Of a DNA stretch of 64,000 nt, positions 46,801 to 52,739 are shown in pieces (the first letter of the stretch is position 1; each line of letters starts with the position of its first letter). This DNA is from Ferrovibrio sp041906005 (GTDB lineage Bacteria; Pseudomonadota; Alphaproteobacteria; Ferrovibrionales; Ferrovibrionaceae), in contig NZ_JAYRJY010000001.1 in assembly GCF_041906005.1 (NCBI RefSeq), positions 1,178,001-1,242,000 of the forward strand, given 5' to 3'. The notes beneath the pieces are model-generated. The model saw only the letters and a program-made list of their open reading frames with translations. It made no database searches and was not told the DNA's origin. A program made the translations under genes and the position numbers.

Positions 46801-47001
46801 AAGGTCGATTCCGAAAGCATTTTTAAAATCAGCCCTTGTCACAAACTTGTTTGTATTATCTTTGACGAGAAGCGAATACCCCGCTCCAATTGTCGGGACA
46901 CCGACAGGGTCAGGTTTTATTTGATACTCAATGCCTTCGCGATTTTTGATGTAGGCTCTAAATCGATCAAGAAATGTATCCGCCATGTCGCCATTTCCCA
47001 T
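34822..47001 (-). CDS. Giant RTX protein with N-terminal T4-lysozyme-like (GH24) domain
   Basis: The 4059-aa protein has an N-terminal lysozyme-like domain with Glu22, Asp31 and Thr37 in REGIEYQ...KPDPVGVPTIGAGY; the 9- and 6-residue spacings equal those of the T4 lysozyme triad. Residues about 585-790 are Gly/Ala/Ser-rich and hydrophobic (glycine-zipper-like, e.g. LGSTLGSFIGNAIGGLFG). Residues about 1004-1120 hold EF-hand-like loops (DRNHNGYID, DTNADGVFSDED, DVNQNGKTDLGE). Calcium-binding GGxGxDxLx repeats begin near 1224 and form about 27 modules of some 90-100 residues. The C-terminus (LWFSRSGDDLQVAIIG, DDWYVGATHQIEQF) is the RTX-related domain with the uncleaved type I secretion signal. 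The protein is likely secreted by the adjacent exporter. The start could be ATG at 46986. Confidence 0.9.
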   Translation of the reverse strand: MGNGDMADTFLDRFRAYIKNREGIEYQIKPDPVGVPTIGAGYSLLVKDNTNKFVTRADFKNAFGIDLSQADKNNLDTIARFLNNGNVSAARAKVDELKIAPADGGIFKLTLNDAQINNGIDYALSDASEKLYSRLKNSLGTDGANAVFQSLGGNPSSPKDLAGIQGSDRLRSVIDTAYHSPNLIGSGLASALASNDRVGVWLELLKNSNSLTQNVDVLRGFQNRRGVAAEAFNPLKDDNGNPLTGAALDAALSRIAEESAALAKKLGQVGYTAADIEQKVLNPLRAGIDDPDATNRLNDIQKTMAGKYEDGYKEYLRRLTKSGDLPPILQGQATQYGSIAANLPTQLGSVGGVPSTEVDPISVEEYEVADDDGGVYQVRKEVFRGSGGNLIQVEGWDNGSVTTIRATRYLDAGYSEEYVFNQGEIPPTNPKITQHEDYGSGANANYASFGANFDEFGNYVGRELEGINGVAIDPSFLDALQTSGIQTDLSGIADVEGDGEEYWFDMGSDSGGADAVSLEYDPGLGQWVSRRYEVVGGNVLIEYTLDPVSGEILGEPNTYSFQEAVFGEDVSLSEMRNARKQPQFDPEVLAVQVAGTIGSIIGSQLASLFETNNVAFALFTSTFSSTIGSYLLSNIASGHADDINLADFKDDLSGSFQGAIGGFAGSYFGKKLAGVLGVDEKYGELVGGSGGTATGSYYAGQVLHEAKGWPYRNPITNEPITLGGTIGTAVPSAVGSYFANQLATQLFHGNGLGASIGGQIGSAIGAYAGSVIPGLGTFLGSTLGSFIGNAIGGLFGPGSSVGPNANANVNFVDGQWVLGSTGSDNGGDVQIPIGMATGAIDMLNGMVETIGGTAVQPGGTVGYAYFANGPVFYAGGNSFPDIQQAVKYGTLESLRGTVISGGDVYMKRALLNSDATSLEQLILDVDIGRQWGIYQDNPELFEFALTGAPQDVLDFWAQVQQRAASLQLDTPSTADQYGYEPPLPDDVFSTGGGGTQASSVTAPQGTGSDPIVIDLGRDGVQMISMEQSSVLFEMDMDGFLENTGWIDGSDGFLVHDRNHNGYIDNISEMFSEYYDPANAASGFAALATLDTNADGVFSDEDAAYGEVRVWQDVNQNGKTDLGELKSLDRLGIYAISLNTSLLGTTVGGNVMVAQTNFGQLGQTMGSAYDVWFAHGGLGVTFENFTALGEGWARMIFEDRPSIAFRTNVGAIDLTFDSTLATHLAGGLDNDIFTATGAGDVMVDGNGGADILAGANGNDWLVGGAGSDIIHGGAGNDTIFIDAEDLLQNIDGGAGIDKIVYEGAAGLSLDLAAVNAEVAILDDGDDVVSNSGNADVAIDGAGGNDAISGGGGADRLDGGAGNDHINGGAGNDTLIGGAGSDTLTGGAGNDVLMIDAEDLVQNLDAGDGLDMVIVQGEAGVSLDAGQIHAEIVYGAAGNDTLTNSGVAGVDFDGGDGADLLSGGDAVDTLRGGAGNDTLSGGAGADVLQGGSGDDLLSGGAGADNMEGGAGDDVYVVDNAEDAVIELAGEGHDRVEADVSYTLGATVEDLTLTGAANIDGAGNSMNNVIVGNAGNNSLSGGAGADVISGGAGDDTLDGGTGADVLSGGLGGDAYLLDSSADQVIENTDEGIDGVVIAASYTLGNNVENLTLTGTIGLSGTGNALDNAIAGTAGADSLLGLDGSDTLSGGGGDDTLDGGAGADTLIGGLGNDTYYVDSSADVVVEQAGEGTDTVLAAVSYALGGNIENLMLTGASNTNGTGDDGNNVITGNAGVNVLSGGAGNDTLDGGAGADTLIGGAGDDLYVLDNAGDTVTEAAGEGYDRVQSAVSFVSTGNIEEITLTGTAHINAAGDDGADIITGNSGNNIIDGGAGADVMNGGAGNDTYYVDDVNDTITDISGNDTIMVGFSYALGSGGSIDNITLTGTADLNAYGNAFANILTGNSGNNILDGGSNNDTLIGGAGDDVYYISTYDVITENAGEGYDIAYVNADSSFTYWTQVGSYVEEIHMLSSGKLEANSQNNTIYGSSGKDEISGGGGADTMIGGLGNDYYYVDNINDVVVEHAGEGNDSIEATSSFTLMAGSSIETITGKSTGITLEGNELDNFIIANNASNTLIGGAGNDTLQVWGANSTIYGGSGNDILQNQTATASVTFYGGAGDDHYYGGTYGGAFIEYEGEGIDTIHISTHLTSYTIAANIENLEFYISDWYNFTLTGNELDNIITVLATTYTGNTIDAGAGNDTIYGGNRNDTIIGGAGDDAMYGGAGNDAYFVDSEGDIVVDTGGVDTIHTGASYVLSEGIENLVLLAGALNGTGNAVNNTITGNAGNNILDGGAGNDTLIGGAGDDVYIVDSASDVITENAGEGNDTVKASYSYTISGNIENLELLGTADLNGIGSAQNNVIIGNAGNNILDGGAGADTLIGGAGNDTYVIDGVADTIVEAIGGGVDAVQVNFSYDLSVVANVENVVLGGTANINVTGNAEANALTGNSGNNILDGGAGDDTLNAGAGDDTLVGGSGADILIGGTGNDTYVVDNFGDQVIELPGGGTDIVMASTSYSISENVDNLTLTGSADTDGTGNGQDNVLTGNAGVNTLIGGAGNDTLDGGASVDTLIGGLGDDIYYVDGYSDIIIEYANEGFDSVYASVSIDLSIFDYGGIENITLTGAENISITGDSQSNNIVGNSGANVLLGGAGDDIINGGAGADTMVGGSGNDTFYVDNVADIVSENEGEGADTVYASVNFVLQNWVENLILTGVAASGTGNSQINTITGTGGANILDGGGGADILNGGAGNDVYVIDDTGDQIIDSSGTDTVQSYISYTLAANLENLTLLGAGNINATGNSGNNVLYGNSANNILDGISGNDTMSGGAGNDVYVINGGDTVIENAGEGIDTIIADFSYTLAANLENATLVGTATSLTGNSVDNILQGNSANNSINGAAGADTMIGGSGNDTYYVDNAGDSIVENAGEGYDLVYAAASHAMGGNVEDLTLQGSAAINGTGNAADNVITGNSGVNTIIGGGGNDTLYGNQGNDTLLGDVGNDALDGGSGADVMAGGAGDDTYYYDAGDTLTELADDGIDTVVSGISFVLAGNFENLTLTGSANNTTATGNAADNVIIGSGQSNTLDGKEGADTMSGGAGNDIYYVDNIGDLVIEVAGQGTDTVQSAVDYALTANVENLVLTGSAAVGTGNDLGNIITGNIADNTLSGGGGDDTLDGGAGADTLIGGLGNDTYYVDSSADVVLEQAGEGTDTVLTAVSYALGGNIENLTLTGASNTNGTGDDGNNVITGNAGVNVLSGGAGNDTLDGGAGADSLIGGTGDDLYVLDNAGDTVTEAAGEGYDRVQSAVSFVSTGNIEEITLTGTAHINAAGDDGADIITGNSGNNIIDGGAGADVMNGGAGNDTYYVDDVNDTITDISGNDTIMVGFSYALGSGGSIDNITLTGTADLNAYGNAFANILTGNSGNNILDGGSNNDTLIGGAGDDVYYISTYDVITENAGEGYDIAYVNADSSFTYWTQVGSYVEEIHMLSSGKLEANSQNNTIYGSSGKDEISGGGGADTMIGGLGNDYYYVDNINDVVVEHAGEGNDSIEATSSFTLMAGSSIETITGKSTGITLEGNELDNFIIANNASNTLIGGAGNDTLQVWGANSTIYGGSGNDILQNQTATASVTFYGGAGDDHYYGGTYGGAFIEYEGEGIDTIHISTHLTSYTIAANIENLEFYISDWYNFTLTGNELDNIITVLATTYTGNTIDAGAGNDTIYGGNRNDTIIGGAGDDAMYGGAGNDTYEVNDFGDTVVDTGGTDTVRSWISYALGSDIENLTLISGAINGIGNALNNTMTGTTQANILDGGAGNDTLIGGAGDDVYIIDSASDVITENAGEGNDTAQSSVSYTISANVENITLIGSGNINATGNGLGNTLIGNAGGNTLDGASGNDSLLGGLGNDTYIFGRGGGSDTVQDSDVTVGNNDIVQFQSSISTDQLWFSRSGDDLQVAIIGTTDVVTIDDWYVGATHQIEQFRTNDGKVLSNDNVDNLVNAMATFSAPAPGQTTLPAAYQGDLLPVIAANWH
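35671..37059 (-). repeat. Intragenic direct repeat, copy B of RTX module block
   Basis: By eye these 1389 bp match 40213-41601 exactly, 4542 bp away (1514 codons, in frame). Similarity with scattered changes continues to about 37413. In the protein this is roughly residues 3315-3777. Such long identity points to a recent duplication or gene conversion inside the repeat array. Confidence 0.9.
40213..41601 (-). repeat. Intragenic direct repeat, copy A of RTX module block
   Basis: This is the partner of 35671-37059, at protein residues about 1801-2263. Near-identity extends to about 41955. Recombination between the copies would remove exactly 4542 bp and keep the frame. Confidence 0.9.
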
Positions 47002-47022
47002 TCATTAAAAATGATTAGAAAA

Positions 47023-48123
47023 TCATTTTACGCTTTCGAAGCTGCAATGCGGAGCTAGTCTCGGCAAAGGCGAAACTTCAGGCCCCACTTCGCTGGAATC
47101 CTGAAAAGCCTTTATCGTAGAACCACTCGGCACTTTGGATATGTATAGGCTTTGAAGCAGCCCTCGTTCTTCGATGATGTCTTCTGGAGGCCTATTGATC
47201 GATACAACGAAGTAATCCGAATCGATTTCAGCGACGATCGTCTCATGCGACATTCTTTTTATTTGGGCGCCATTCTTGTTGCGCTCCGGGTCCTCATAGA
47301 ACCATGCAAAGGCCCCCGGAAATCCCGCTTCTATTCTTGGCTGCGCCGAGCATGTCTTGCGATCAAGCCACAAATAGTATCCAGGGTAGCCACTCTTCAG
47401 CTTCAGCTCGTTCTCGTGAGCTGCGAAATACTGCCAGGCTTTTTCATCCCTTGGTCTGAGACCTTCGGCATATAGCAACGTGGCCTCTGCGCCAGAGGCC
47501 AGAGGAATCTCATAAAGCTTGAAGTGGTAGCCGAAGTAGAGCAGGCCGACCTGCTCGAACTCCATTTCATGTAGCTTTGAACCGGGGCACTGCCTGTGCA
47601 GTTCATCGAATTGCGGATCGTCAAATGCGATGGCGCGGATTTTTGGCTCGACGATCCGGATGTCGCGCCATTCCAGCAGGGCATCGAGCACCGCATTGCA
47701 GTAGAATGGCGTTGAGGGATTCCTGTAGAGAGTCCAGCGGCCGGCCCTGAGCCAGCGGCGGATAATGCCTTCCTTCCGCGCATCCGGCACATAGACGAAC
47801 TGCAACGGCGGCAAATGCCTGAGGGCGCTGTCCGGAAGCTTTGCATACTCTTCCGTCTTCCGGTCGGCGGCGGCCTTGGCGACCCGACCTTCCTCGGAGA
47901 GTTCAAAGGCGCGGCTGTTCGATGAAGGCCCAAGGAGAAGCGGCAAAAACAGCAAACATTTCAGCCAGGATCGGTGGCGGTGCCGCCTGCGACCCCAAGG
48001 CTGTCGGCCCCTGGGCTCCGGCTCCGCCTGTTCGCCTTTCGGGGAAAAATGAGGCAGGGATGCAGAAAAGCGGGCAGCTCTTGCCGCCTGGATGCCCCCG
48101 CCTGCTCCAATTTTTTGCCCCAT
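47023..48123 (-). CDS. Unrecognised exported protein encoded directly upstream of the RTX gene
   Basis: I do not recognise the family. The frame gives up to 366 aa. A basic stretch (RRRHRHRSWLK) leads into a hydrophobic core, CLLFLPLLLGPSSNSRAFE, a likely signal peptide near residues 50-73, so the true start may be later than 48123. The mature part of about 290 aa has four cysteines (YCNAV, RQCPG, KTCSA, PHCSF), which could form two disulfides outside the cytoplasm, and no membrane segment. It ends 21 bp before the RTX gene on the same strand. It could be an immunity protein or inhibitor, a chaperone or a co-secreted factor; only genomic context supports these. Confidence 0.65.
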   Translation of the reverse strand: MGQKIGAGGGIQAARAARFSASLPHFSPKGEQAEPEPRGRQPWGRRRHRHRSWLKCLLFLPLLLGPSSNSRAFELSEEGRVAKAAADRKTEEYAKLPDSALRHLPPLQFVYVPDARKEGIIRRWLRAGRWTLYRNPSTPFYCNAVLDALLEWRDIRIVEPKIRAIAFDDPQFDELHRQCPGSKLHEMEFEQVGLLYFGYHFKLYEIPLASGAEATLLYAEGLRPRDEKAWQYFAAHENELKLKSGYPGYYLWLDRKTCSAQPRIEAGFPGAFAWFYEDPERNKNGAQIKRMSHETIVAEIDSDYFVVSINRPPEDIIEERGLLQSLYISKVPSGSTIKAFQDSSEVGPEVSPLPRLAPHCSFESVK

Positions 48124-48217
48124 CGCCTCTACTTTTAGAAGAGATTCGATGGAAAAATTATTTCAGAAGGAATGACAATCTGCAAACTTGTATATCTTTG
48201 ATTGTAATTCTACCTGA

Positions 48218-48751
48218 TCATAGGTCTGGTTTCCTGACCTGAAACAAATTCAATACCTTGTCCTTGAACACGACTGATCGGGTCTCTTCCAGCATTTCCT
48301 TCGCGCCGCCCATGGGCGCGATCAGATCGATCAGCCAGGCATGCTCGCCGGACTTCCAGTCCGACGGCGCCAGCCGGCGTACACCCTGCTGGAAGCGGGC
48401 GTGGATGTCATCATTGACGAAAGCCCAGGAGGCGTAGCCAACCGGAATGCCGTCTTTGCGCCAGAGGCGGAACTGCCGCATCGCCACCGGCGGCACCACC
48501 AGCCATTCAAGGTCAGCCAGAAAGAGATGCTTGTGGCTCGGCGCCATCATCATCAGCCAGGCCACCTCGCCGAGGAACCCGATCCCCTCGCGGTTGGGAC
48601 GCGACCCGGTCGCAGGGCTGCCTCCGGCAGGCGATGCGTCGCCATCCTTCATTCGGGCAGCGGATGTCGCAAGACTCTGCCGTATCTGCTCAGCGGCAGC
48701 GCCCTTCCCGTTGCTTTCCGCTTTGTCCGTACCAACTGTCTTGCGCGCCAT
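48218..48751 (-). CDS. RTX toxin-activating lysine acyltransferase (HlyC/RtxC family)
   Basis: The 177-aa protein has the HlyC layout: LGEVAWLMMMAPSHKHLFL contains the conserved catalytic-type His, followed by MRQFRLWRKDGIPVGYASWA and DWKSGEHAWLIDLIAPMGG. HlyC enzymes transfer fatty acyl groups from acyl-ACP to internal lysines of RTX toxins in the cytoplasm, which makes them membrane-active. The N-terminal 60 residues are extra and low in complexity. ATG at 48751 follows AGGAGG by 10 nt and is preferred over 48784. It lies between the exporter genes and the RTX gene in one operon, so the giant protein is the obvious substrate. Confidence 0.88.
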   Translation of the reverse strand: MARKTVGTDKAESNGKGAAAEQIRQSLATSAARMKDGDASPAGGSPATGSRPNREGIGFLGEVAWLMMMAPSHKHLFLADLEWLVVPPVAMRQFRLWRKDGIPVGYASWAFVNDDIHARFQQGVRRLAPSDWKSGEHAWLIDLIAPMGGAKEMLEETRSVVFKDKVLNLFQVRKPDL

Positions 48752-48842
48752 CCCCGTATTACCTCCTGCTGTGTGCGATTCCATGTTCGGGCATTATATC
48801 GCCACCCGAGCGACTGCCTGAGGCCATGTTGAGAGATACACC

Positions 48843-50240
48843 CTAACGTTCACGCAAACTATCGTGACGATAGCGCGTGATGGGCGAGAGCAGATAATCA
48901 ATCATGCGCCGGCGTTCAGTCTTGATCTCGGCCGTTACGGCCATGCCGGCCCCCAGCTCCATCTGGCGTCCCTCGACATTGATCCAGGCGCGATCCAGCG
49001 CGATGCGGGCGGGATAGATCAAACCACGCTTTTCATCCATGACAGCGTCCCGCGAAACCGAAGTCACACGGCCCGGAATGGTGCCGTATTTGGTGAACAA
49101 GAATGTCTCAAGTTTGATTTCGACCTCCTGCCCGGTCTGGATGAAGCCAATATCGCGGTTCTGGACCATCGCCTCAACCTCGAGACCCGTGCCGTCAGGC
49201 ACGATCGCCATCAATGCCTGGGCAGGCGTCACGACGCCACCGATCGTATGGACTGCCAGTTGCTGCACCACACCATCGAGCGGCGCCATCAAGGTCTGCA
49301 GGCCATGGCGCTGCTGCGCTTTAAGAACTTCTTCCTCAAGGCTGGCAACCTTACGCTCAGCCTCATTCCGCTGCGCCAGTATGTCACGCATATACTCGGA
49401 CCGCGTCTGTTGGCGCTGCTTTTGCAATGCCAGCAAAGCGGCAAGCGATTCCTCACGACGATGACGCAGTGATTTTAGTTCATGCTCCATCTCGATCAAT
49501 TGCTGCTGCAGTTCAAGCGCCGTCAGACGCGAGCCAAAGCCTTTATCCGCCAATTCGCTCCGTGCGTTACTGCGCTGCCGCAACAGCGGAATGGCCTCTT
49601 CCATCTTCCTGACCGCCGCTTCAACCGATCTTCGCTCGGCTTCGCGGCGCTCCATTTCGGCGTCCATGCTGGACAAACGAGCGAGATGCTCTTCGGTTTG
49701 ACTGACCAGCAGCCCCCGTTGCAGTTCCGCCATGGCGCGGGGCACGCCCGCTGGCAGCTTAAAGTGCTTCAATGGATCGGTCGGAAATGCGGCCGCACTC
49801 AGACGTGCCGAGTCGGCCTGGGCGGTAACCAGATCAGAGATCAGCCGCCGCATATCAGCGCCAGATGCGGTCGGATCTAACTCAACAAGAATGTCTCCCG
49901 CACGCACGAACTGCCCATCCTGGACATGTATCGCACGGATCACGCCGGTTTCCAGGGGCTGAATGGTCTTGGTCTTGCCAGCCGGTATAAGCTTGCCCTC
50001 GGCAACCGCCACAACATCGAGCTGCCCGATAAAAGACCAGATCAGGCCGATCGCCAACAGGGCCGAAAGCGACCAGAAGGTGATGCGCGCGGTCGGCGAT
50101 GCCGGCGTCTCTAGCACTTCGATTGCAGCCGGCAGAAACTCTATTTCGTCACGCTCACGACGCGGTACAGGACCCCGCTCGCGCTCAGCGGCCAGAGCCG
50201 CACGCCCGATTGTCACCATGCGGGCAATTCCCTCAAACAA
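48843..50240 (-). CDS. hlyD: Type I secretion membrane fusion protein (HlyD family)
   Basis: The 465-aa protein has one N-terminal membrane segment (ITFWSLSALLAIGLIWSFIG, about residues 53-72). A biotinyl-lipoyl-like half (VVAVAEGKLIPAGKTKTIQP), a long periplasmic coiled coil (about 150-310) and the HlyD C-terminal domain (VVQQLAVHTIGGVVTPAQAL, then YLLSPITRYRHDSLRER) follow. It bridges the ABC transporter and an outer-membrane TolC-type channel, which is not encoded in the window. The TTG at 50240 has GGAGG 8 nt upstream and overlaps the hlyB stop by 8 bp; ATG at 50219 is the alternative. Confidence 0.95.
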   Translation of the reverse strand: MFEGIARMVTIGRAALAAERERGPVPRRERDEIEFLPAAIEVLETPASPTARITFWSLSALLAIGLIWSFIGQLDVVAVAEGKLIPAGKTKTIQPLETGVIRAIHVQDGQFVRAGDILVELDPTASGADMRRLISDLVTAQADSARLSAAAFPTDPLKHFKLPAGVPRAMAELQRGLLVSQTEEHLARLSSMDAEMERREAERRSVEAAVRKMEEAIPLLRQRSNARSELADKGFGSRLTALELQQQLIEMEHELKSLRHRREESLAALLALQKQRQQTRSEYMRDILAQRNEAERKVASLEEEVLKAQQRHGLQTLMAPLDGVVQQLAVHTIGGVVTPAQALMAIVPDGTGLEVEAMVQNRDIGFIQTGQEVEIKLETFLFTKYGTIPGRVTSVSRDAVMDEKRGLIYPARIALDRAWINVEGRQMELGAGMAVTAEIKTERRRMIDYLLSPITRYRHDSLRER

Positions 50241-52413
50241 CGTGCAAGCCTCCGACCTGCTGCCGCATCATGGCGGCAAAACGGCCGCCCTGCCGCATCA
50301 ACTGCTCTGGGGTGCCATCCTCGACAATCTGCCCCTGCTCAACGGTGATTATGCGATTGGCATTGCGCACGGCTGACAGGCGGTGGGCGATGATCAATAC
50401 CGTACGCCCCTGGCAGATGCGATCCATGTTTGCCTGAATGGCGGCTTCGGACTCCACATCCAGAGCGCTGGTGGCCTCATCAAAAACCAAGACGCGGGGG
50501 TTGCCGATGAGGGCGCGGGCAATGGCAATGCGCTGCCGCTGCCCACCCGATAATGTCGCTCCGCGCTCACCAACAATCGTGTCATAGCCCTGCTGCATAT
50601 CCATGATAAATTCATGGGCGCCGGCCAATTCTGCGGCCGCAATCACGCGTTCGAGCGGTGAACCAGGATCGGTAAGAGCAATATTCTCTCGGATGGTGCC
50701 AGAGAACAGAGTGTTCTCCTGCAGCACGACACCAATCATCCGACGCAGCGATGTTGGGTCGACCATGGAAAGATCGAGACCATCGACGGCGACCTTGCCG
50801 GCTTCCGGGACATAGAGGCGTTGCACCAGCTTGGTCAGCGTACTCTTGCCAGATCCAGAGGGGCCAACGATGCCGATAACCTGCCCTGGCGGTATATCGA
50901 GCGAGAGGTTGCGCAGGACTTCCGGGCCATCCGGCCGATAGCGGAATGTCACGCGGTCAAAAGTGATCTGGCCCTTGAGTGGCGGTAATGACTGACGGCC
51001 AGCACTCACACCGCTTTCAGTTCGCGTATTCAGAATATCGCCCAGACGCTCAATCGATAATCTTGCCTGTTGGAAATCCTGCCAGAGCTGGGCGATACGC
51101 AATATCGGCCCACTGACGCGCCCGGACAGCATATTGAATGCGACCAACTCGCCTACCGTAAGATCACCACCGATCACAAGCTTTGCGCCAAACCAGAGCG
51201 TCGCCGCCATCAGAATTTTATTGATTGTTTGCGCGAGCTGGCCAGCGATATTGGCCAAGTTGCCAACCCGGAAAGACGCCTTCACATAGGCCGCCAGCAG
51301 CTCTTCCCAACGGCGCTGCATCTGTGGCTCGACAGCCATGGCCTTGACCGTTTCGATGCCCGATATGCGCTCGACTAGAAAAGATTGATTCTCGGAGCCG
51401 CGGGCAAACTTCTCATCCAACCTGGCTTTCAGCACGGGCGTCACGGCGACCGACAGTCCGACATAAAACGGTACAGCGGCCAATGTGATCCACGTTAAAA
51501 ATGGGCTGTAGAGAAACATCACGAAGATAAAGACAAACGTGAAGGCCAGATCGACGACAACTGTCACCGTCGACCCGGTGAGGAAATTCCTGATATTTTC
51601 AAGTTCGCGGACGCGCGCCACGCTATCGCCCACGCGACGCGCGCCGAAATATGCCAATGGCAGGCCCATGATATGGGAGAACAGTCGGGCGCCGAGCTCA
51701 AGATCGATTCGGTTTGTCGTGTGCGAGAAGAGATAGGTGCGAAGGCCACCAAAGATCGCCTCAAAGACAGCAATCACGATAAGCGCGAAGACCAAAACAT
51801 CTAGTGTCGATAATGAGCGATGCACCATCACTTTGTCGATGACGACCTGGAACATCAGCGGCGATACGAGTGCCATGACCTGGATGATGAAAGAAGCGAG
51901 CAACACTTCGCCAAACATACGGCGATATTTTATGATGGCGGGGACAAACCAGCTGACATCGAAGCGCCGCAGCGGACCAGCCAAGTCGGCTCTGGTCGCG
52001 GCCAGAATGAGCTCCCCGGACCAAAGCGCCTCAAACTCAGCACGCGGTAGAACTCTTGGCCGCCCATCTGGTGCGGCTGCCAAGAGCACACTTTCACCAC
52101 CGCTTTCGTCTTTGCGTATCCCGGCCAGAAGGATAAAGCTGCCATCACGGCAGCGGGCGAGGGCCGGCAATGGTGTCGCGGCCAACCGGACCCAGGAGCT
52201 TGATATTTTTCGCAGCTTCACATCGAGCGCCTTGCCGGCGCGCAGCAACTCAGTCGGAGTTACCGTGCCGTTGGGATGACCGAAGCGGTGCTTAAGCTGC
52301 TCAAGATCAACGGGCCGGCCCAGGACGCGCATAATTAACGCAAGGCAGAAAAGGCCCGTATCCAACTGACCTCCCGTGGTCACCCCGCCTTCGGCTGGTA
52401 CCGCCCCCTGCAT
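50233..52413 (-). CDS. hlyB: Type I secretion ABC transporter (HlyB family)
   Basis: The 726-aa fused permease-ATPase starts with a C39-peptidase-like domain that keeps the fold (TGLFCLALIMRVLGRPVDLE) but lacks the catalytic Cys context, as in HlyB. Membrane segments follow from about residue 155. The nucleotide-binding domain has Walker A GPSGSGKST, signature LSGGQRQR and Walker B VLVFDEATSALD. It drives export of uncleaved C-terminal-signal RTX proteins. It is the first gene of the five-gene secretion operon. ATG at 52413 has only a weak ribosome binding site; TTG at 52434 is possible. Confidence 0.95.
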   Translation of the reverse strand: MQGAVPAEGGVTTGGQLDTGLFCLALIMRVLGRPVDLEQLKHRFGHPNGTVTPTELLRAGKALDVKLRKISSSWVRLAATPLPALARCRDGSFILLAGIRKDESGGESVLLAAAPDGRPRVLPRAEFEALWSGELILAATRADLAGPLRRFDVSWFVPAIIKYRRMFGEVLLASFIIQVMALVSPLMFQVVIDKVMVHRSLSTLDVLVFALIVIAVFEAIFGGLRTYLFSHTTNRIDLELGARLFSHIMGLPLAYFGARRVGDSVARVRELENIRNFLTGSTVTVVVDLAFTFVFIFVMFLYSPFLTWITLAAVPFYVGLSVAVTPVLKARLDEKFARGSENQSFLVERISGIETVKAMAVEPQMQRRWEELLAAYVKASFRVGNLANIAGQLAQTINKILMAATLWFGAKLVIGGDLTVGELVAFNMLSGRVSGPILRIAQLWQDFQQARLSIERLGDILNTRTESGVSAGRQSLPPLKGQITFDRVTFRYRPDGPEVLRNLSLDIPPGQVIGIVGPSGSGKSTLTKLVQRLYVPEAGKVAVDGLDLSMVDPTSLRRMIGVVLQENTLFSGTIRENIALTDPGSPLERVIAAAELAGAHEFIMDMQQGYDTIVGERGATLSGGQRQRIAIARALIGNPRVLVFDEATSALDVESEAAIQANMDRICQGRTVLIIAHRLSAVRNANRIITVEQGQIVEDGTPEQLMRQGGRFAAMMRQQVGGLHVV

Positions 52414-52739
52414 TTTTCTATCTTTAGTTGCCAACCCCTAATTCAATACCTAATAAAGCAATTTGTTTTGCGTCTGTCACCCGCTTAGGAAGTGAAACTC
52501 TAGTTAATATAGCGCATCGATATGCGAAGGTTGCCAGAGTGTAGACCCGGCACGTTGGACCAAGCCCGTCTGAGCCGGTCCATGTATTCAATTTTCTGAA
52601 CCTGCGCCCAAGTGAGCTAGCCACGCCGTTCGGATGGGAAATGTTTGGCCGGCGAGTCCGATAGAACTGCCTATGAAATTCACCCTACTCGCGCATCCGA
52701 TCGCGTATGGCGGGACGCCATTAACTCAGCGTTACAGCT
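52414..52739. other. Intergenic region upstream of the secretion operon
   Basis: This region of about 326 bp is AT-richer than the chromosomal parts and should contain the promoter of the minus-strand operon. I see a TATATT at about 52507-52512 (minus strand) but no well-spaced -35 element. No credible gene is present. Confidence 0.45.
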
